Origin: Nitrospira tepida
Lineage (GTDB): Bacteria; Nitrospirota; Nitrospiria; Nitrospirales; Nitrospiraceae
DNA: 64,000 nucleotides
NCBI RefSeq assembly: GCF_947241125.1
Contig: NZ_OX365700.1
Coordinates: 372,001-436,000, forward strand
Direction of reading: 5' to 3'
The translations under genes were made by a program, and so were the position numbers. Shown here one piece after another: positions 16,939 to 25,396 of the stretch. Every line of letters starts with the position of its first letter. Position 1 is the stretch's first letter. The notes beneath the pieces are model-generated. The model ran no database searches and was not told the DNA's origin. It saw nothing but the letters and a program-made list of their open reading frames with translations.

Positions 16939-18573
16939 ATGAGATCCCATCTCGTACCAGCCTCCGGTTTCTTCCTCACCCTCTTGGTTCTTGCTCACCT
17001 GCCGGCGACCCAGGCGATGGGTGGATACACCGTCGATCCGGCTGTCGAAAGCGTGGTCCGCGGAGACCAGCATTGGGCCTTTCCCGCCGGCTATATCCGC
17101 CTGAGCATGCCATCCGAAGGCGTGGTCAATCAAGTCACCGGGGACAGCCAGGTGGCGGGAAGCCGGATGCTGGTGGGCGGGACCCAACGGCTCTACCTGA
17201 AGATCAAGCCCGGGAGCGAGACCGCGGTCGGTGATCTCCTGACGGTCTATCGCAAACAGCATAAGGTCTTTCATCCCGCCACTCGACAATACCTGGGGGA
17301 ACTCATCCATCAATTTGGTGTCGTCAAAGTTGTCGCAATAGAAGGGCAATTCGCTCATGGGCAGTTGGTGGCCTCATTTGCGCCGATTGGACCGGGCGAT
17401 ATGTTGACCCGGTTCGTTCCCCCGACTGTTGAGAGCCGATCTGAGTCCGGTCGAGCGGCAGCCGATGTCCATGGGATCATCGTTGATTTCCCCGCCAACC
17501 GTATGCTCGTCGGGCAAATGCAGGTGGTGTATTTGGACATTGGGCGAAACGACGGCCTGCAGGTGGGCGATTATTTTGAAATCTATCGGGTGGGAGGGGG
17601 CTTGCCTCGTCGGGTCATCGGAGAGGTCAAGGTTCTGTCCTTGGAAGATTCCACCTCGACCGTCCTAGTCACCAAGGCGATCGCTCCCTTGCTGATCGGA
17701 GATCGAGTGGGAATGCGTACCGCGACCACCCCGATCCCGGTGGTTGAAGTGCCGGAGGAGAGCCCTTCGAACAAGAGCGATGTCCAACAATTGGCCAGGA
17801 AAATCGATGACCTGACTCGTGCGAGCGGTGGTCGGGCCGGCATGCAGGTGGAACAGACCGGCAACACGGTCGTTCTCAGCGTGAACGACCTGGCTGACCG
17901 ATTGTATTTCGAGTCCGGTGAGGCCGCGATCAAACCGGATTTCCAGCCGATTCTGAAGCAGATGGGAGACATTCTCCGGCAGGAGGGAGCCGACACGAAG
18001 ATCCGGATCGAAGGCCATGCCGACAGTATGGAAATCGGGCCGTCACTGAGAAGCAAATATCCAACGAACCTGGAGTTATCCAAGGCCCGCGCGATAAACG
18101 TGGCCCGGTACCTCGTAGAGGAAGCCGGAATTGCGCCGGAGCGGCTTTCGTCCGTCGGGCATGGAGCGTCTCGGCCGGTCGCCACCAATGCCACCGATCA
18201 GGGACGACGAAAGAATCGCCGCGTCGAGGTCGTCCTCTACACGCCATCCAGGCCTCCGGACGCACCGCAGGCTCCTCAGACCTCCCCTCAGGGCGAGTCG
18301 GGGGGAAATTTCACTCAGGTCCAAAGCCCCGCGCCAACCATTCCCAATGGCCTTTCTCCTGAACCGGCCGTAGGTAGTACGCTGTCGCCGAGTCCGGTTG
18401 CGGCCGCGCCGGTCGAGAGTCAACCGGCCCAAGGTTCTGGATCTTTGGTAGATCAATCTTCGGACGGCGCGGAGCCGGCAGGTTCTGAATCGGCTCCGGA
18501 CACGGTTCCCCTGGATCGATCGGAGCCGGCGGAGCCGCAGTCCGCCGACGCTGCTCCCGCCCCCGCTCCGTAG
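16939..18573 (+). CDS. Secreted OmpA-family protein with duplicated N-terminal domain
   Basis: A 544-residue envelope protein. It begins with a Sec signal peptide (hydrophobic core FFLTLLVLAHLPA, cleavage expected after ATQA). Two related modules follow, one around YLKIKPGSETAVGDLL (near residue 93) and one around YLDIGRNDGLQVGD (near 193), suggesting an internal duplication. Residues of about 318-434 form an OmpA-like peptidoglycan-binding domain, with IEGHADS and SKARAINVARYL, ending in GRRKNRRVEVVL. The last 110 residues are low-complexity Pro/Ala/Ser/Glu. It probably tethers something to the peptidoglycan in the periplasm. The partner is unknown, and it stands alone behind its own promoter. 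Confidence 0.88.
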   Translation: MRSHLVPASGFFLTLLVLAHLPATQAMGGYTVDPAVESVVRGDQHWAFPAGYIRLSMPSEGVVNQVTGDSQVAGSRMLVGGTQRLYLKIKPGSETAVGDLLTVYRKQHKVFHPATRQYLGELIHQFGVVKVVAIEGQFAHGQLVASFAPIGPGDMLTRFVPPTVESRSESGRAAADVHGIIVDFPANRMLVGQMQVVYLDIGRNDGLQVGDYFEIYRVGGGLPRRVIGEVKVLSLEDSTSTVLVTKAIAPLLIGDRVGMRTATTPIPVVEVPEESPSNKSDVQQLARKIDDLTRASGGRAGMQVEQTGNTVVLSVNDLADRLYFESGEAAIKPDFQPILKQMGDILRQEGADTKIRIEGHADSMEIGPSLRSKYPTNLELSKARAINVARYLVEEAGIAPERLSSVGHGASRPVATNATDQGRRKNRRVEVVLYTPSRPPDAPQAPQTSPQGESGGNFTQVQSPAPTIPNGLSPEPAVGSTLSPSPVAAAPVESQPAQGSGSLVDQSSDGAEPAGSESAPDTVPLDRSEPAEPQSADAAPAPAP

Positions 18574-18603
18574 GAATCGCCGGTTCTCTTCCTCCGCGTA
18601 AAA

Positions 18604-18632
18604 TTGTCCCCCTGGATCGCGGCTGCTAGAAT
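18604..18632 (+). promoter_or_regulatory. Predicted promoter of priA (leaderless arrangement)
   Basis: TTGTCC (18604-18609) and TAGAAT (18627-18632) are separated by 17 bp. The -10 ends 7 nt before the in-frame GTG at 18640, so the transcript would begin at or next to that start codon. Confidence 0.6.
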
Positions 18633-18639
18633 GCGGCGC

Positions 18640-20964
18640 GTGGGAACCGATCGGTTCGAGCCAAGCACCTGCGCCCAATCCGAGTTCCCGCCACGATTTG
18701 CCGAAGTGGTCGTGCCTCGCCGCCTGCATCGGTCCTTTACCTACTCCATCCCGGCCTCGCTTCAGTCGGTGGTTCGAGTGGGCACCACTGTCACCGTTCC
18801 CTTTGGGTCCACGACCGTTAGCGGCATCATCGTAGACCTCGCCGTGCATCCCCGGATTCCACGCCCCCCCAAAGGATGGCGGGCGATTCTTGCCGTCGGC
18901 CATCGAGAAGACGATGCGCTCGACCCTCAATTGTTGAGCCTCGCCCGATGGGCGGCTGAGTATTATCTGGCCCCGTTGGGGCAATGTCTGCCGTTGCTCC
19001 TGCCGCCGAGATCCTTGCAGCCACCACAGATGAAATTTGTGCTCGCACTCGAGGGAAGGACGGGCCCCGGAGGCCACGTCTCGCTCAATGGGTTGGAAAC
19101 GGAGGTCCTCGCGCGATTGAAAAAGTCGAAGCGTGGCCGGACTCTGTCGATGCTCAAACGAAGCCTGCCATATCTGACACAGGATACGCTGCTGTCGCTG
19201 CTGAATCGCGGACTCGTGAAGGCCGTCGCGACTGACCCTGTAAACCAGAGTATGACTCAGGCCCTCGGCGAGACCAAGCCGGGAGTTCAGCTTGCCTGGC
19301 AGGGGAAGGCCGGTAAACCAGTTGCGGCTGCGCCGGAGCCCCTCTTGCGCGATATCCAGGAATCGGTGATCCGGCGATGCCGGATGCCGATCTTGGTCGA
19401 GGCGGAAGAGCAAGTACGGACACTAGTGATGGTCGCGGCCGCCCGCATGGTCTTGGAAACCAATCGACGATGTCTGTTTATCACTCCGGAGATCCGGCGG
19501 GCTTGCGCGATCGGTGATACGCTCGCGGCACACTGGGGGGCTCGGGTGGCCCTGCTGCATAGCGGGCTCTCACCAGCCGCGCGTGTCAGCACCTGGCAGC
19601 GCATCCGGAGCGGGAGAGCCGATGTGGTGATCGGGACCAGATCGGCCGTGTTCGCGCCCTTGCTGAATCTGGGCCTGATCGGTGTCGAGGAGGAGGAAAG
19701 TCCCTCCTACAAGGAGGAGCGGGAACCCCACTACCATGCGAGGGAGGTCGCCTGGCACCGGTGCGAGCAGGAGCAGGCCGTCCTCCTGCTGGCCAGCGGC
19801 CATGCCTCTCTGGAAACGCAAGAAAAGGTCAGGTTGAAGGGCTCTCTCTGGTCCCTTCCAGCCGAGCCATCGAACGTTCCGATCGAGGTGGTCGATCTTG
19901 CGCAAAGCCCGTTCGGCTCCGTCCTGTCTGGTGCCCTGCTTGAAGGCATGCGCCGGACCCTGGATGCGGGGCAGAGAGTGGTGCTGTATGTGAACCGGCG
20001 GGGCTATGCCCCGTCGCTGACCTGCGGAGCTTGCGGCAACGCGCCGAGCTGCACACGTTGTTCCGTGCCGCTCATGTTCTCCCGCCAGGACCGCCTCCTG
20101 ACCTGCCGGTATTGCGGCGGTCGGACTGCGGCTCCGGACCGTTGCCTGGTCTGTTCCGGCACCGAATTTCGATTGATCGGCTTCGGCACTGAGCGGCTGG
20201 AAGAAGAAGTTCGCAGCCAATTTCCGTCCGCCCGTATCCTGCGCCGAGATCGAGACGAGGTGGGCTCACGATCAAAGGGCATGCCATCGTGGGAGGCTAT
20301 GGGGACCCGCTCGTGGGATATCCTGATCGGCACGAGACTGGTCCTGCATGAGCCTGCCGCCCAAGGCTCTGTCCTATTGGGACTCCCCTTGGCCGACGCA
20401 GGACTCCATGTGCCGGATTTTCGGGCGGCCGAGCGAACCTATCACAGTCTGTTGGATGCCATGGCCTTGGTCGAGGGCCAGACCGGCGCTCGAGCCATCC
20501 TCCAGACCTTCCTGCCCCACCATCACGTCATCCGAGCGATTGCCGAAGGCCGTCGGGACCTGTTCACGAATGCGGAACTGGAGCTGCGGAAGGCGCTGGG
20601 CTATCCGCCGTTTGCCAGTCTGATCGTGCTGCAGGTGTCAGGAGGAGACGAACCGGCCGTTCACCGAGCCATAGAGCAATGGGCTACGTTGTTTCGGAAA
20701 GAGGTGGGCCTGCGGGAAGAGCCGGGCTCCGGGCACGCTGCCCGATCCGGGTCCCGGGTGAGGCTCCCGATTGACGTGTTGGGTCCGGTGCCGGCCCCTG
20801 TCGCGCGGCTGCGGGGCCAATACCGATGGCGCCTGCTGGTCAAGACGACGGAGGGGGCGGAGGCTCGGGAACTGGTGCGCAGGACGCTCGAGGATCTCTC
20901 CCGTCTGGTGAGACGCAGGACCCTCAAGTTCGAGGTGGATGTGGACCCCGTGGACCTGGGCTAA
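18640..20964 (+). CDS. priA: PriA-family primosomal protein with eroded helicase motor
   Basis: A PriA homologue (primosomal protein N', replication restart) of about 774 residues. The N-terminal DNA-binding region is present (FAEVVVPRRLHRSFTYSIP). NRRGYAP, the eight zinc-binding cysteines (CGAC, CTRC, CRYC, CLVC; about residues 461-506) and DFRAAERTYH are all conserved. The motor is not. Where a GxTGSGKT Walker A should be (near 245-262), the sequence reads RMPILVEAEEQVRTLVM. DEEH is replaced by EEEE (near 348), and the GRAGR of motif VI is missing (DAMALVEGQTG). It probably binds DNA or loads primosome parts without ATP-driven unwinding. I chose GTG 18640 from the promoter position; ATG 18631 is the alternative. 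Confidence 0.88.
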   Translation: MGTDRFEPSTCAQSEFPPRFAEVVVPRRLHRSFTYSIPASLQSVVRVGTTVTVPFGSTTVSGIIVDLAVHPRIPRPPKGWRAILAVGHREDDALDPQLLSLARWAAEYYLAPLGQCLPLLLPPRSLQPPQMKFVLALEGRTGPGGHVSLNGLETEVLARLKKSKRGRTLSMLKRSLPYLTQDTLLSLLNRGLVKAVATDPVNQSMTQALGETKPGVQLAWQGKAGKPVAAAPEPLLRDIQESVIRRCRMPILVEAEEQVRTLVMVAAARMVLETNRRCLFITPEIRRACAIGDTLAAHWGARVALLHSGLSPAARVSTWQRIRSGRADVVIGTRSAVFAPLLNLGLIGVEEEESPSYKEEREPHYHAREVAWHRCEQEQAVLLLASGHASLETQEKVRLKGSLWSLPAEPSNVPIEVVDLAQSPFGSVLSGALLEGMRRTLDAGQRVVLYVNRRGYAPSLTCGACGNAPSCTRCSVPLMFSRQDRLLTCRYCGGRTAAPDRCLVCSGTEFRLIGFGTERLEEEVRSQFPSARILRRDRDEVGSRSKGMPSWEAMGTRSWDILIGTRLVLHEPAAQGSVLLGLPLADAGLHVPDFRAAERTYHSLLDAMALVEGQTGARAILQTFLPHHHVIRAIAEGRRDLFTNAELELRKALGYPPFASLIVLQVSGGDEPAVHRAIEQWATLFRKEVGLREEPGSGHAARSGSRVRLPIDVLGPVPAPVARLRGQYRWRLLVKTTEGAEARELVRRTLEDLSRLVRRRTLKFEVDVDPVDLG

Positions 20965-20978
20965 CGGGTCGGATGGGG

Positions 20979-21437
20979 TCAGGCGCGCCGCCCTTTCTGC
21001 GATCGGCGACGCCGTCCAGGGGGAGCACTGCTAGTAGCGTCCCCCACCCGTTGGGGCGATGCTTGAGCGGTTCCTTCCGGTATCCTGGTACGTTTGAACA
21101 GGCCATAGGCGAACGTGAACCAGAAGATCGACGAGAACAGCCCGAAGAGGATGGCGGTCAGCATGTCCTGCATCTGTTGTTCGGTCGGGTCCATGCCGGC
21201 CAGCTTGATCCGGACCATCATGGAAATGGGCCAGGCCAGGCTCTCCGCGCCGAAGAGGAGGGTCGTCCAGGCCCAGATGGCCGTGTTGTTGGAGCAGAGC
21301 CAGCCGAGCGCGCCGGCGATGAGCCCATAGACGGCGACGGCGGCGGGCGGGGACAGCTCGCCCACGGCGATCCACAGGCCCGTTGTGAGGACGAGACTTC
21401 CAAGGAGAGCGTTGAGATAACGAATCCACATGGCCAT
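20979..21437 (-). CDS. Small membrane protein of unknown function
   Basis: A 152-residue protein with four predicted transmembrane helices: around 8-25, 29-48, 52-72 and 92-116. The last helix has the aromatic run FSSIFWFTFAYGLF. It ends with a basic, disordered tail rich in Arg, Lys and Ser. I recognise no family. It converges on priA, with 14 bp between the two ends. Confidence 0.7.
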   Translation of the reverse strand: MAMWIRYLNALLGSLVLTTGLWIAVGELSPPAAVAVYGLIAGALGWLCSNNTAIWAWTTLLFGAESLAWPISMMVRIKLAGMDPTEQQMQDMLTAILFGLFSSIFWFTFAYGLFKRTRIPEGTAQASPQRVGDATSSAPPGRRRRSQKGRRA

Positions 21438-21604
21438 CGAGTGTCTGGCTGAACGAGATCGGCGACTTGGCAGTCTCCTCGGTCAGGAGCGGGAAGTCAA
21501 CTGAGACGCCCCAATGACCACTTGGTCAAAGGTTCGGGGATGGCGCAGCAGGAGGAAGAAACCCCCCTTGGATGGAATGGGGGAGATTGCGTGGGCGACG
21601 GCGG

Positions 21605-21976
21605 TCAGTGAACCAATTCGGACTCGGCCGCCTCGACGAGGGCCGCGAGATCAAATGGTTTCTGGAGCGTGCGCCTGGCTCCCAACATGCGGGCGACCTC
21701 CAGGAAGTTCAGGACGCCGATCATGTCGCTTCCGCCGGTAATGGCGATGACCTTGACCGCGGGGAATTCGCGCCGAAGCTGGATGATGCTTTCGAGTCCA
21801 TCCTGGTCCGGCATCAGGATGTCCATGATGACCAAGTCGAAGGGCTGTTGGCGGTAGCAAGCAAGCGCCTCCTTGCCGTCGGCCGCCTCCTGCACCTGAA
21901 AGCCGGCTCGCTCCAGCGCGGCGCGCATGAGGGTCCTGATCTGATCTTCATCATCGACAATCAGCACGGATGCCAT
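21605..21976 (-). CDS. Receiver-only response regulator
   Basis: A 123-residue CheY-like protein. The acidic pair is D8/D9 (VLIVDDED), the phosphoacceptor is D52 (VIMDILMPDQDG), the switch Thr is T80 and the Lys is K106 (LQKPF). I chose the ATG at 21976 because it gives the typical receiver start MASVLIVDDED; an in-frame extension to 22102 adds low-quality Arg/Gly-rich sequence. No kinase gene is adjacent, so its partner is unknown. Confidence 0.88.
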   Translation of the reverse strand: MASVLIVDDEDQIRTLMRAALERAGFQVQEAADGKEALACYRQQPFDLVIMDILMPDQDGLESIIQLRREFPAVKVIAITGGSDMIGVLNFLEVARMLGARRTLQKPFDLAALVEAAESELVH

Positions 21977-22201
21977 GGTCGTACTTGCCTGTTGGTGAAA
22001 ACTCCAGGCCCCTCGTCGGCCTCCATAGGTTCCCTCATCCCGTCTTCGAGTGCAAGCGCTTCGCGATTCTCTTCCGCCTCTTCCGTTGTGCGAACGCCGC
22101 AAGGCGCCAATCCCAGCTCAATTCGGTCGCCCTCATTTGGATGAACTTCGAACCGGCATATGAGGATTGGGACGGCTGGATAGTTCGAACGGAGATGGGG
22201 A

Positions 22202-22285
22202 TGGTGCCGAAGGCGGGACTTGAACCCGCACGGCTTGCGCCACACGCCCCTCAAACGTGCGTGTCTGCCATTCCACCACTTCGGC
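22202..22285 (-). tRNA. tRNA-Leu (anticodon GAG)
   Basis: Read on the minus strand, the 84-nt sequence folds as a class II tRNA. The acceptor GCCGAAG pairs with CTTCGGC. The anticodon stem CACGT/GCGTG encloses the loop TTGAGGG, giving anticodon GAG. A long variable arm and the T arm (GGGTTCAAGTCCC) follow, and CCA is encoded. A strong promoter lies just upstream. Confidence 0.95.
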
Positions 22286-22306
22286 AACCGGAGAAGTGTG
22301 AGGCGC

Positions 22307-22336
22307 ATTATAGAAGTGGGCCAAAATTCTTGTCAA
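22307..22336 (-). promoter_or_regulatory. Strong promoter of tRNA-Leu(GAG)
   Basis: On the minus strand a consensus TTGACA (22336-22331) and a consensus TATAAT (22312-22307) are separated by 18 bp, 22 nt ahead of the tRNA. It shares its -35 base pairs with a divergent promoter on the plus strand. Confidence 0.8.
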
Positions 22337-22359
22337 TCAACCGATCGTCCGGCTAGAAT
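22330..22359 (+). promoter_or_regulatory. Divergent promoter of the HAD phosphatase gene
   Basis: TTGTCA (22330-22335) and TAGAAT (22354-22359) are separated by 18 bp. The -35 overlaps the opposite-strand -35 of the tRNA promoter (TTGTCAA is nearly palindromic), so both promoters cannot easily be occupied at once. Confidence 0.65.
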
Positions 22360-22420
22360 CACGGCACACACGTGGAATCGACTCCTCGCTGGTTGTCCCG
22401 TGCTCCATCTCGAGGCTCAC

Positions 22421-23119
22421 ATGTCCAGGTCGAGCAGCCCCCATCAGGCAGACCGTCGATCCGCGCCCACTGTCGGGGCCTTTTTCGATGTCGATAACAC
22501 CCTGCTCCCCGGCGAGGCCAGCGAGGTGCGATTTTTTCGCTATCTCTGGCAGCGGGGTGTTGTGGGCCTTCGGGAGGCAGTCGAGAGCCTGTGGTGTCTG
22601 TTGCGTCATGTCCCGCCGGTGTCGTTCCAGCCGCTCCGGCTGAAGAAGCTGTATTTGGCCGGCAAGCGGCCGGCGGAGATCGAGCCGCTTGCGGAGGCCT
22701 TTTGTCGGACGCATCTCATTCCAAGGCTCTCGGCCGAGGCGATGGATCAGGTGGATCGCCACCGCCGAGCCGGGCATCGTCTGGTCCTGGTCACCGGCTC
22801 GCTGGAGTGTCTGATCAAACCCATGGCGGACTTTTTACGGGTGGAGACCGTGATTGCCGCGCGCCTTGAAGAAGGGTTATCGGGCTACACAGGCCGGTTG
22901 CTGCCACCCCTCCCCTACGCGGATGGCAAACGCGCGCTCATCGAAGCGCATGCCAAGGAGCATGGAGTCGATCTGAGCGCCAGCTATGCTTACGGGGATA
23001 GTCCGGGAGACGTCGAGCTGCTGGAAGTGGTGGGGCATCCCACCGTGGTCAATCCGATCCGAGGCATGGCCCGCATTGCGAAGCACCGGGGCTGGCCGGT
23101 GAACCGCTGGGCCTCGTGA
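22421..23119 (+). CDS. HAD-IB family phosphatase (SerB-like)
   Basis: A 232-residue haloacid dehalogenase hydrolase. Motif I is FFDVDNTLL, with the nucleophile D23 and the acid D25. Motif II is the Ser/Thr of LVTGSLE. The motif III Lys is in DGKRALIEAH, and motif IV is YAYGDSPGDVELL. The small helical cap between motifs I and II and the general layout match subfamily IB, which includes phosphoserine phosphatases and related enzymes on phospho-alcohols. The substrate is not certain; 1-acyl-glycerol- or phosphoserine-type substrates are both possible. I chose ATG 22421; the in-frame GTG at 22403 is an alternative. Confidence 0.88.
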   Translation: MSRSSSPHQADRRSAPTVGAFFDVDNTLLPGEASEVRFFRYLWQRGVVGLREAVESLWCLLRHVPPVSFQPLRLKKLYLAGKRPAEIEPLAEAFCRTHLIPRLSAEAMDQVDRHRRAGHRLVLVTGSLECLIKPMADFLRVETVIAARLEEGLSGYTGRLLPPLPYADGKRALIEAHAKEHGVDLSASYAYGDSPGDVELLEVVGHPTVVNPIRGMARIAKHRGWPVNRWAS

Positions 23120-23161
23120 GGGATGCCGGCCACCGGTTGGCGATGCGCTGTTGGTGCCGAT

Positions 23162-23797
23162 ATGCGCGTCACGGAAATTTTTCACAGCATTCAGGGCGAG
23201 TCGACGTTCATGGGGCGCCCCTGTGTCTTTGTCCGCCTCACCGGCTGCGCGTTGCGTTGCACCTGGTGCGACACTGAGTACAGTTTCTACGGGGGGACGG
23301 AAATGGGCCTGGAACAGGTGCTGGCCGAGGTGGCCGGTTATGGGTGTCCGCTGGTGGAGGTGACCGGCGGAGAGCCGCTGCATCAGCCGGATGCATTCCG
23401 GCTCCTCTCGCGGCTTTGTGACGCGGGCTATGAGGTGCTGTTGGAGACCAGCGGGGCCGTCGATATCGGTCCCGTCGATCGGAGGACCCATATCATCATG
23501 GATGTGAAATGTCCGGGGAGCGGAATGACCGATCGGATGTACTGGCCCAATCTCGACAAGCTGTCCGTCAAAGACGAGGCCAAGTTCGTCCTGCAGGATC
23601 GGGCGGATTATGAATGGGCTCGCGATGTCGTGGCGCAGCACGCCCTCGCCGATCGCTGCGCGGTCCTGTTCAGTCCCGTGTTCGGGAAGCTGGACCTCCA
23701 GTCGCTGGCGGAGTGGATGCTGGCCGATCGCCTGCCGGTTCGGTTCCAGGCGCAATTGCATAAGTTTATTTGGTCGCCGGATCGGCGCGGTGTATAA
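23162..23797 (+). CDS. queE: 7-carboxy-7-deazaguanine synthase
   Basis: A 211-residue radical SAM enzyme of the queuosine/7-deazaguanine pathway, which contracts 6-carboxytetrahydropterin to 7-carboxy-7-deazaguanine. The N terminus IFHSIQGESTFMGRP is diagnostic, followed by the cluster motif CX3CX2C at C29, C33 and C36 (CALRCTWC) and VEVTGGEPL. I chose ATG 23162 because homologues begin close to this point. The other queuosine genes are not in the window. Confidence 0.94.
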   Translation: MRVTEIFHSIQGESTFMGRPCVFVRLTGCALRCTWCDTEYSFYGGTEMGLEQVLAEVAGYGCPLVEVTGGEPLHQPDAFRLLSRLCDAGYEVLLETSGAVDIGPVDRRTHIIMDVKCPGSGMTDRMYWPNLDKLSVKDEAKFVLQDRADYEWARDVVAQHALADRCAVLFSPVFGKLDLQSLAEWMLADRLPVRFQAQLHKFIWSPDRRGV

Positions 23798-23845
23798 CGG
23801 GCGTGATGATGATGTGATGGTTGAGAGAGAAAGGGGACGTAGCGG

Positions 23846-25363
23846 ATGAACCGGTTACAGGTTGAGGCGAAGCAGGGGCGGCTTGAGCAGGAAAGTACAG
23901 AGGTCGCCGTCATCCCACATTTCGAGGGAGAGACCGGCTTGAAAGCGGAAACAGCCTCGTTCGACAAGGCCCTTGGCGGCACCTTGCTCGACGTCGTCAA
24001 GAGCGGGGAGTTCGAGGGAAAAATCGGCGAAACCTTGGTCGTCCATACCCAGGGCAAGATTCCGGCCAAACGCCTACTTCTCGTGGGACTGGGAAAACGG
24101 AAAGAGTTTCATCTGGATGCCTTGCGCCAGGCGTTCGGCTATGCGGTCAAGCGGGTGCGTCAGGCCAAGACGGAGGCGTTTGTCGCCACGCTGCCCCCCC
24201 TGTTGCCCCGAGGGACGACGACGGTCGATGCCGCACAGGCCATGACCGAAGGGGCCATTCTCGGAAACTATCAGTTCACCGAGTATCGAAGCGAGCACAA
24301 TGGCGCCCCAAAGGCGGTCGCCCGGTTTCTGATCGTGACGGCGGACAAGGGCCAACTGAAACAGGTGGCCGAGGGTGTACGGCGTGGAACAGCCACGGCG
24401 GAAGCGACCGTCTTGACGCGCGATCTGTGCAACCATCCCTCCAATGTGATGACGCCGACGCGCATTGCCGAAGAAGCCAAGACCGTCGCCAAGGAGCAGG
24501 GGGTCAGCCTGAAGGTGCTCGAAAAGGATGAGATGGAAGAACTTGGCATGGGGGCCCTGCTCGGCGTGGCCCGCGGCAGCCATGAGCCGCCCAAGTTCAT
24601 CATTCTGGAATACAAGGGACCGAAGACACCGAAAGACAGCCGGCCCATCGTCCTGGTCGGCAAGACGATCACCTTCGATACGGGGGGGATTTCGCTCAAG
24701 CCGGCCGACAATATGGAGCAGATGAAGGCGGACATGACCGGCGGGGCGGAGGTCTTGGCGACCGTGCGGGCGGTGGCGCGGCTCCGGCTCTCCGCCCATG
24801 TGATCGGGCTCCTCCCGGTCGCGGAAAACATGCCGGGCGGACGCGCGATGAAGCCCGGCGATATCGTGAAAACGCTTTCAGGAAAGACTGTCGAGGTGCA
24901 AAATACCGATGCGGAAGGCCGGCTGATTTTGGCGGACGCCCTGGCCTACGCCGCCCGCTACAAGCCGGCGGCCGTCATCGATATCGCCACCCTCACTGGC
25001 GCTTGCGTGGTCGCGCTCGGCCAGTTTGCCATCGGCCTGTTCGGCACCAACGAGACGCTCAAGCGTCGCGTGCAGGCGGCGGGACAGAAATCCGGGGAGC
25101 GTGTGTGGGAAATGCCCTTGTGGGACGAGTATTTTGAGCAGTTGAAAAGCGACGTGGCCGACATGCGGAACATCGGTGGTCGCGGGGGCGGGATGATCAC
25201 CGCTGCGCTGTTCCTGAGCAAATTCGCGGGGAACTACCCTTGGGTGCATCTGGACATCGCCAGCACCGATTGGAGCGAGAAGGAGCGCGCCTATATTCCG
25301 AAGGGCCCGACTGGCATCGGCACGCGCCTGTTGTTGCAATATGTCATCGATCAGGCCAAATAG
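23846..25363 (+). CDS. pepA: Leucyl aminopeptidase (cytosol aminopeptidase, M17)
   Basis: A 505-residue two-metal aminopeptidase. The catalytic C-terminal domain shows GKTITFDTGGISLKP, MKADMTGGAEV and the M17 signature NTDAEGRLILAD, which carry the metal ligands and the catalytic Lys and Arg. The N-terminal macrodomain-like region is less conserved, as usual. Some homologues also bind DNA, and nothing here tells whether this one does. A good ribosome site (AAGGGGA) precedes the ATG. It is followed after about 30 bp by nagZ on the same strand. Confidence 0.95.
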   Translation: MNRLQVEAKQGRLEQESTEVAVIPHFEGETGLKAETASFDKALGGTLLDVVKSGEFEGKIGETLVVHTQGKIPAKRLLLVGLGKRKEFHLDALRQAFGYAVKRVRQAKTEAFVATLPPLLPRGTTTVDAAQAMTEGAILGNYQFTEYRSEHNGAPKAVARFLIVTADKGQLKQVAEGVRRGTATAEATVLTRDLCNHPSNVMTPTRIAEEAKTVAKEQGVSLKVLEKDEMEELGMGALLGVARGSHEPPKFIILEYKGPKTPKDSRPIVLVGKTITFDTGGISLKPADNMEQMKADMTGGAEVLATVRAVARLRLSAHVIGLLPVAENMPGGRAMKPGDIVKTLSGKTVEVQNTDAEGRLILADALAYAARYKPAAVIDIATLTGACVVALGQFAIGLFGTNETLKRRVQAAGQKSGERVWEMPLWDEYFEQLKSDVADMRNIGGRGGGMITAALFLSKFAGNYPWVHLDIASTDWSEKERAYIPKGPTGIGTRLLLQYVIDQAK

Positions 25364-25396
25364 CCGGCGCACGTCGCCGCCTTGGATACGCAGCCG

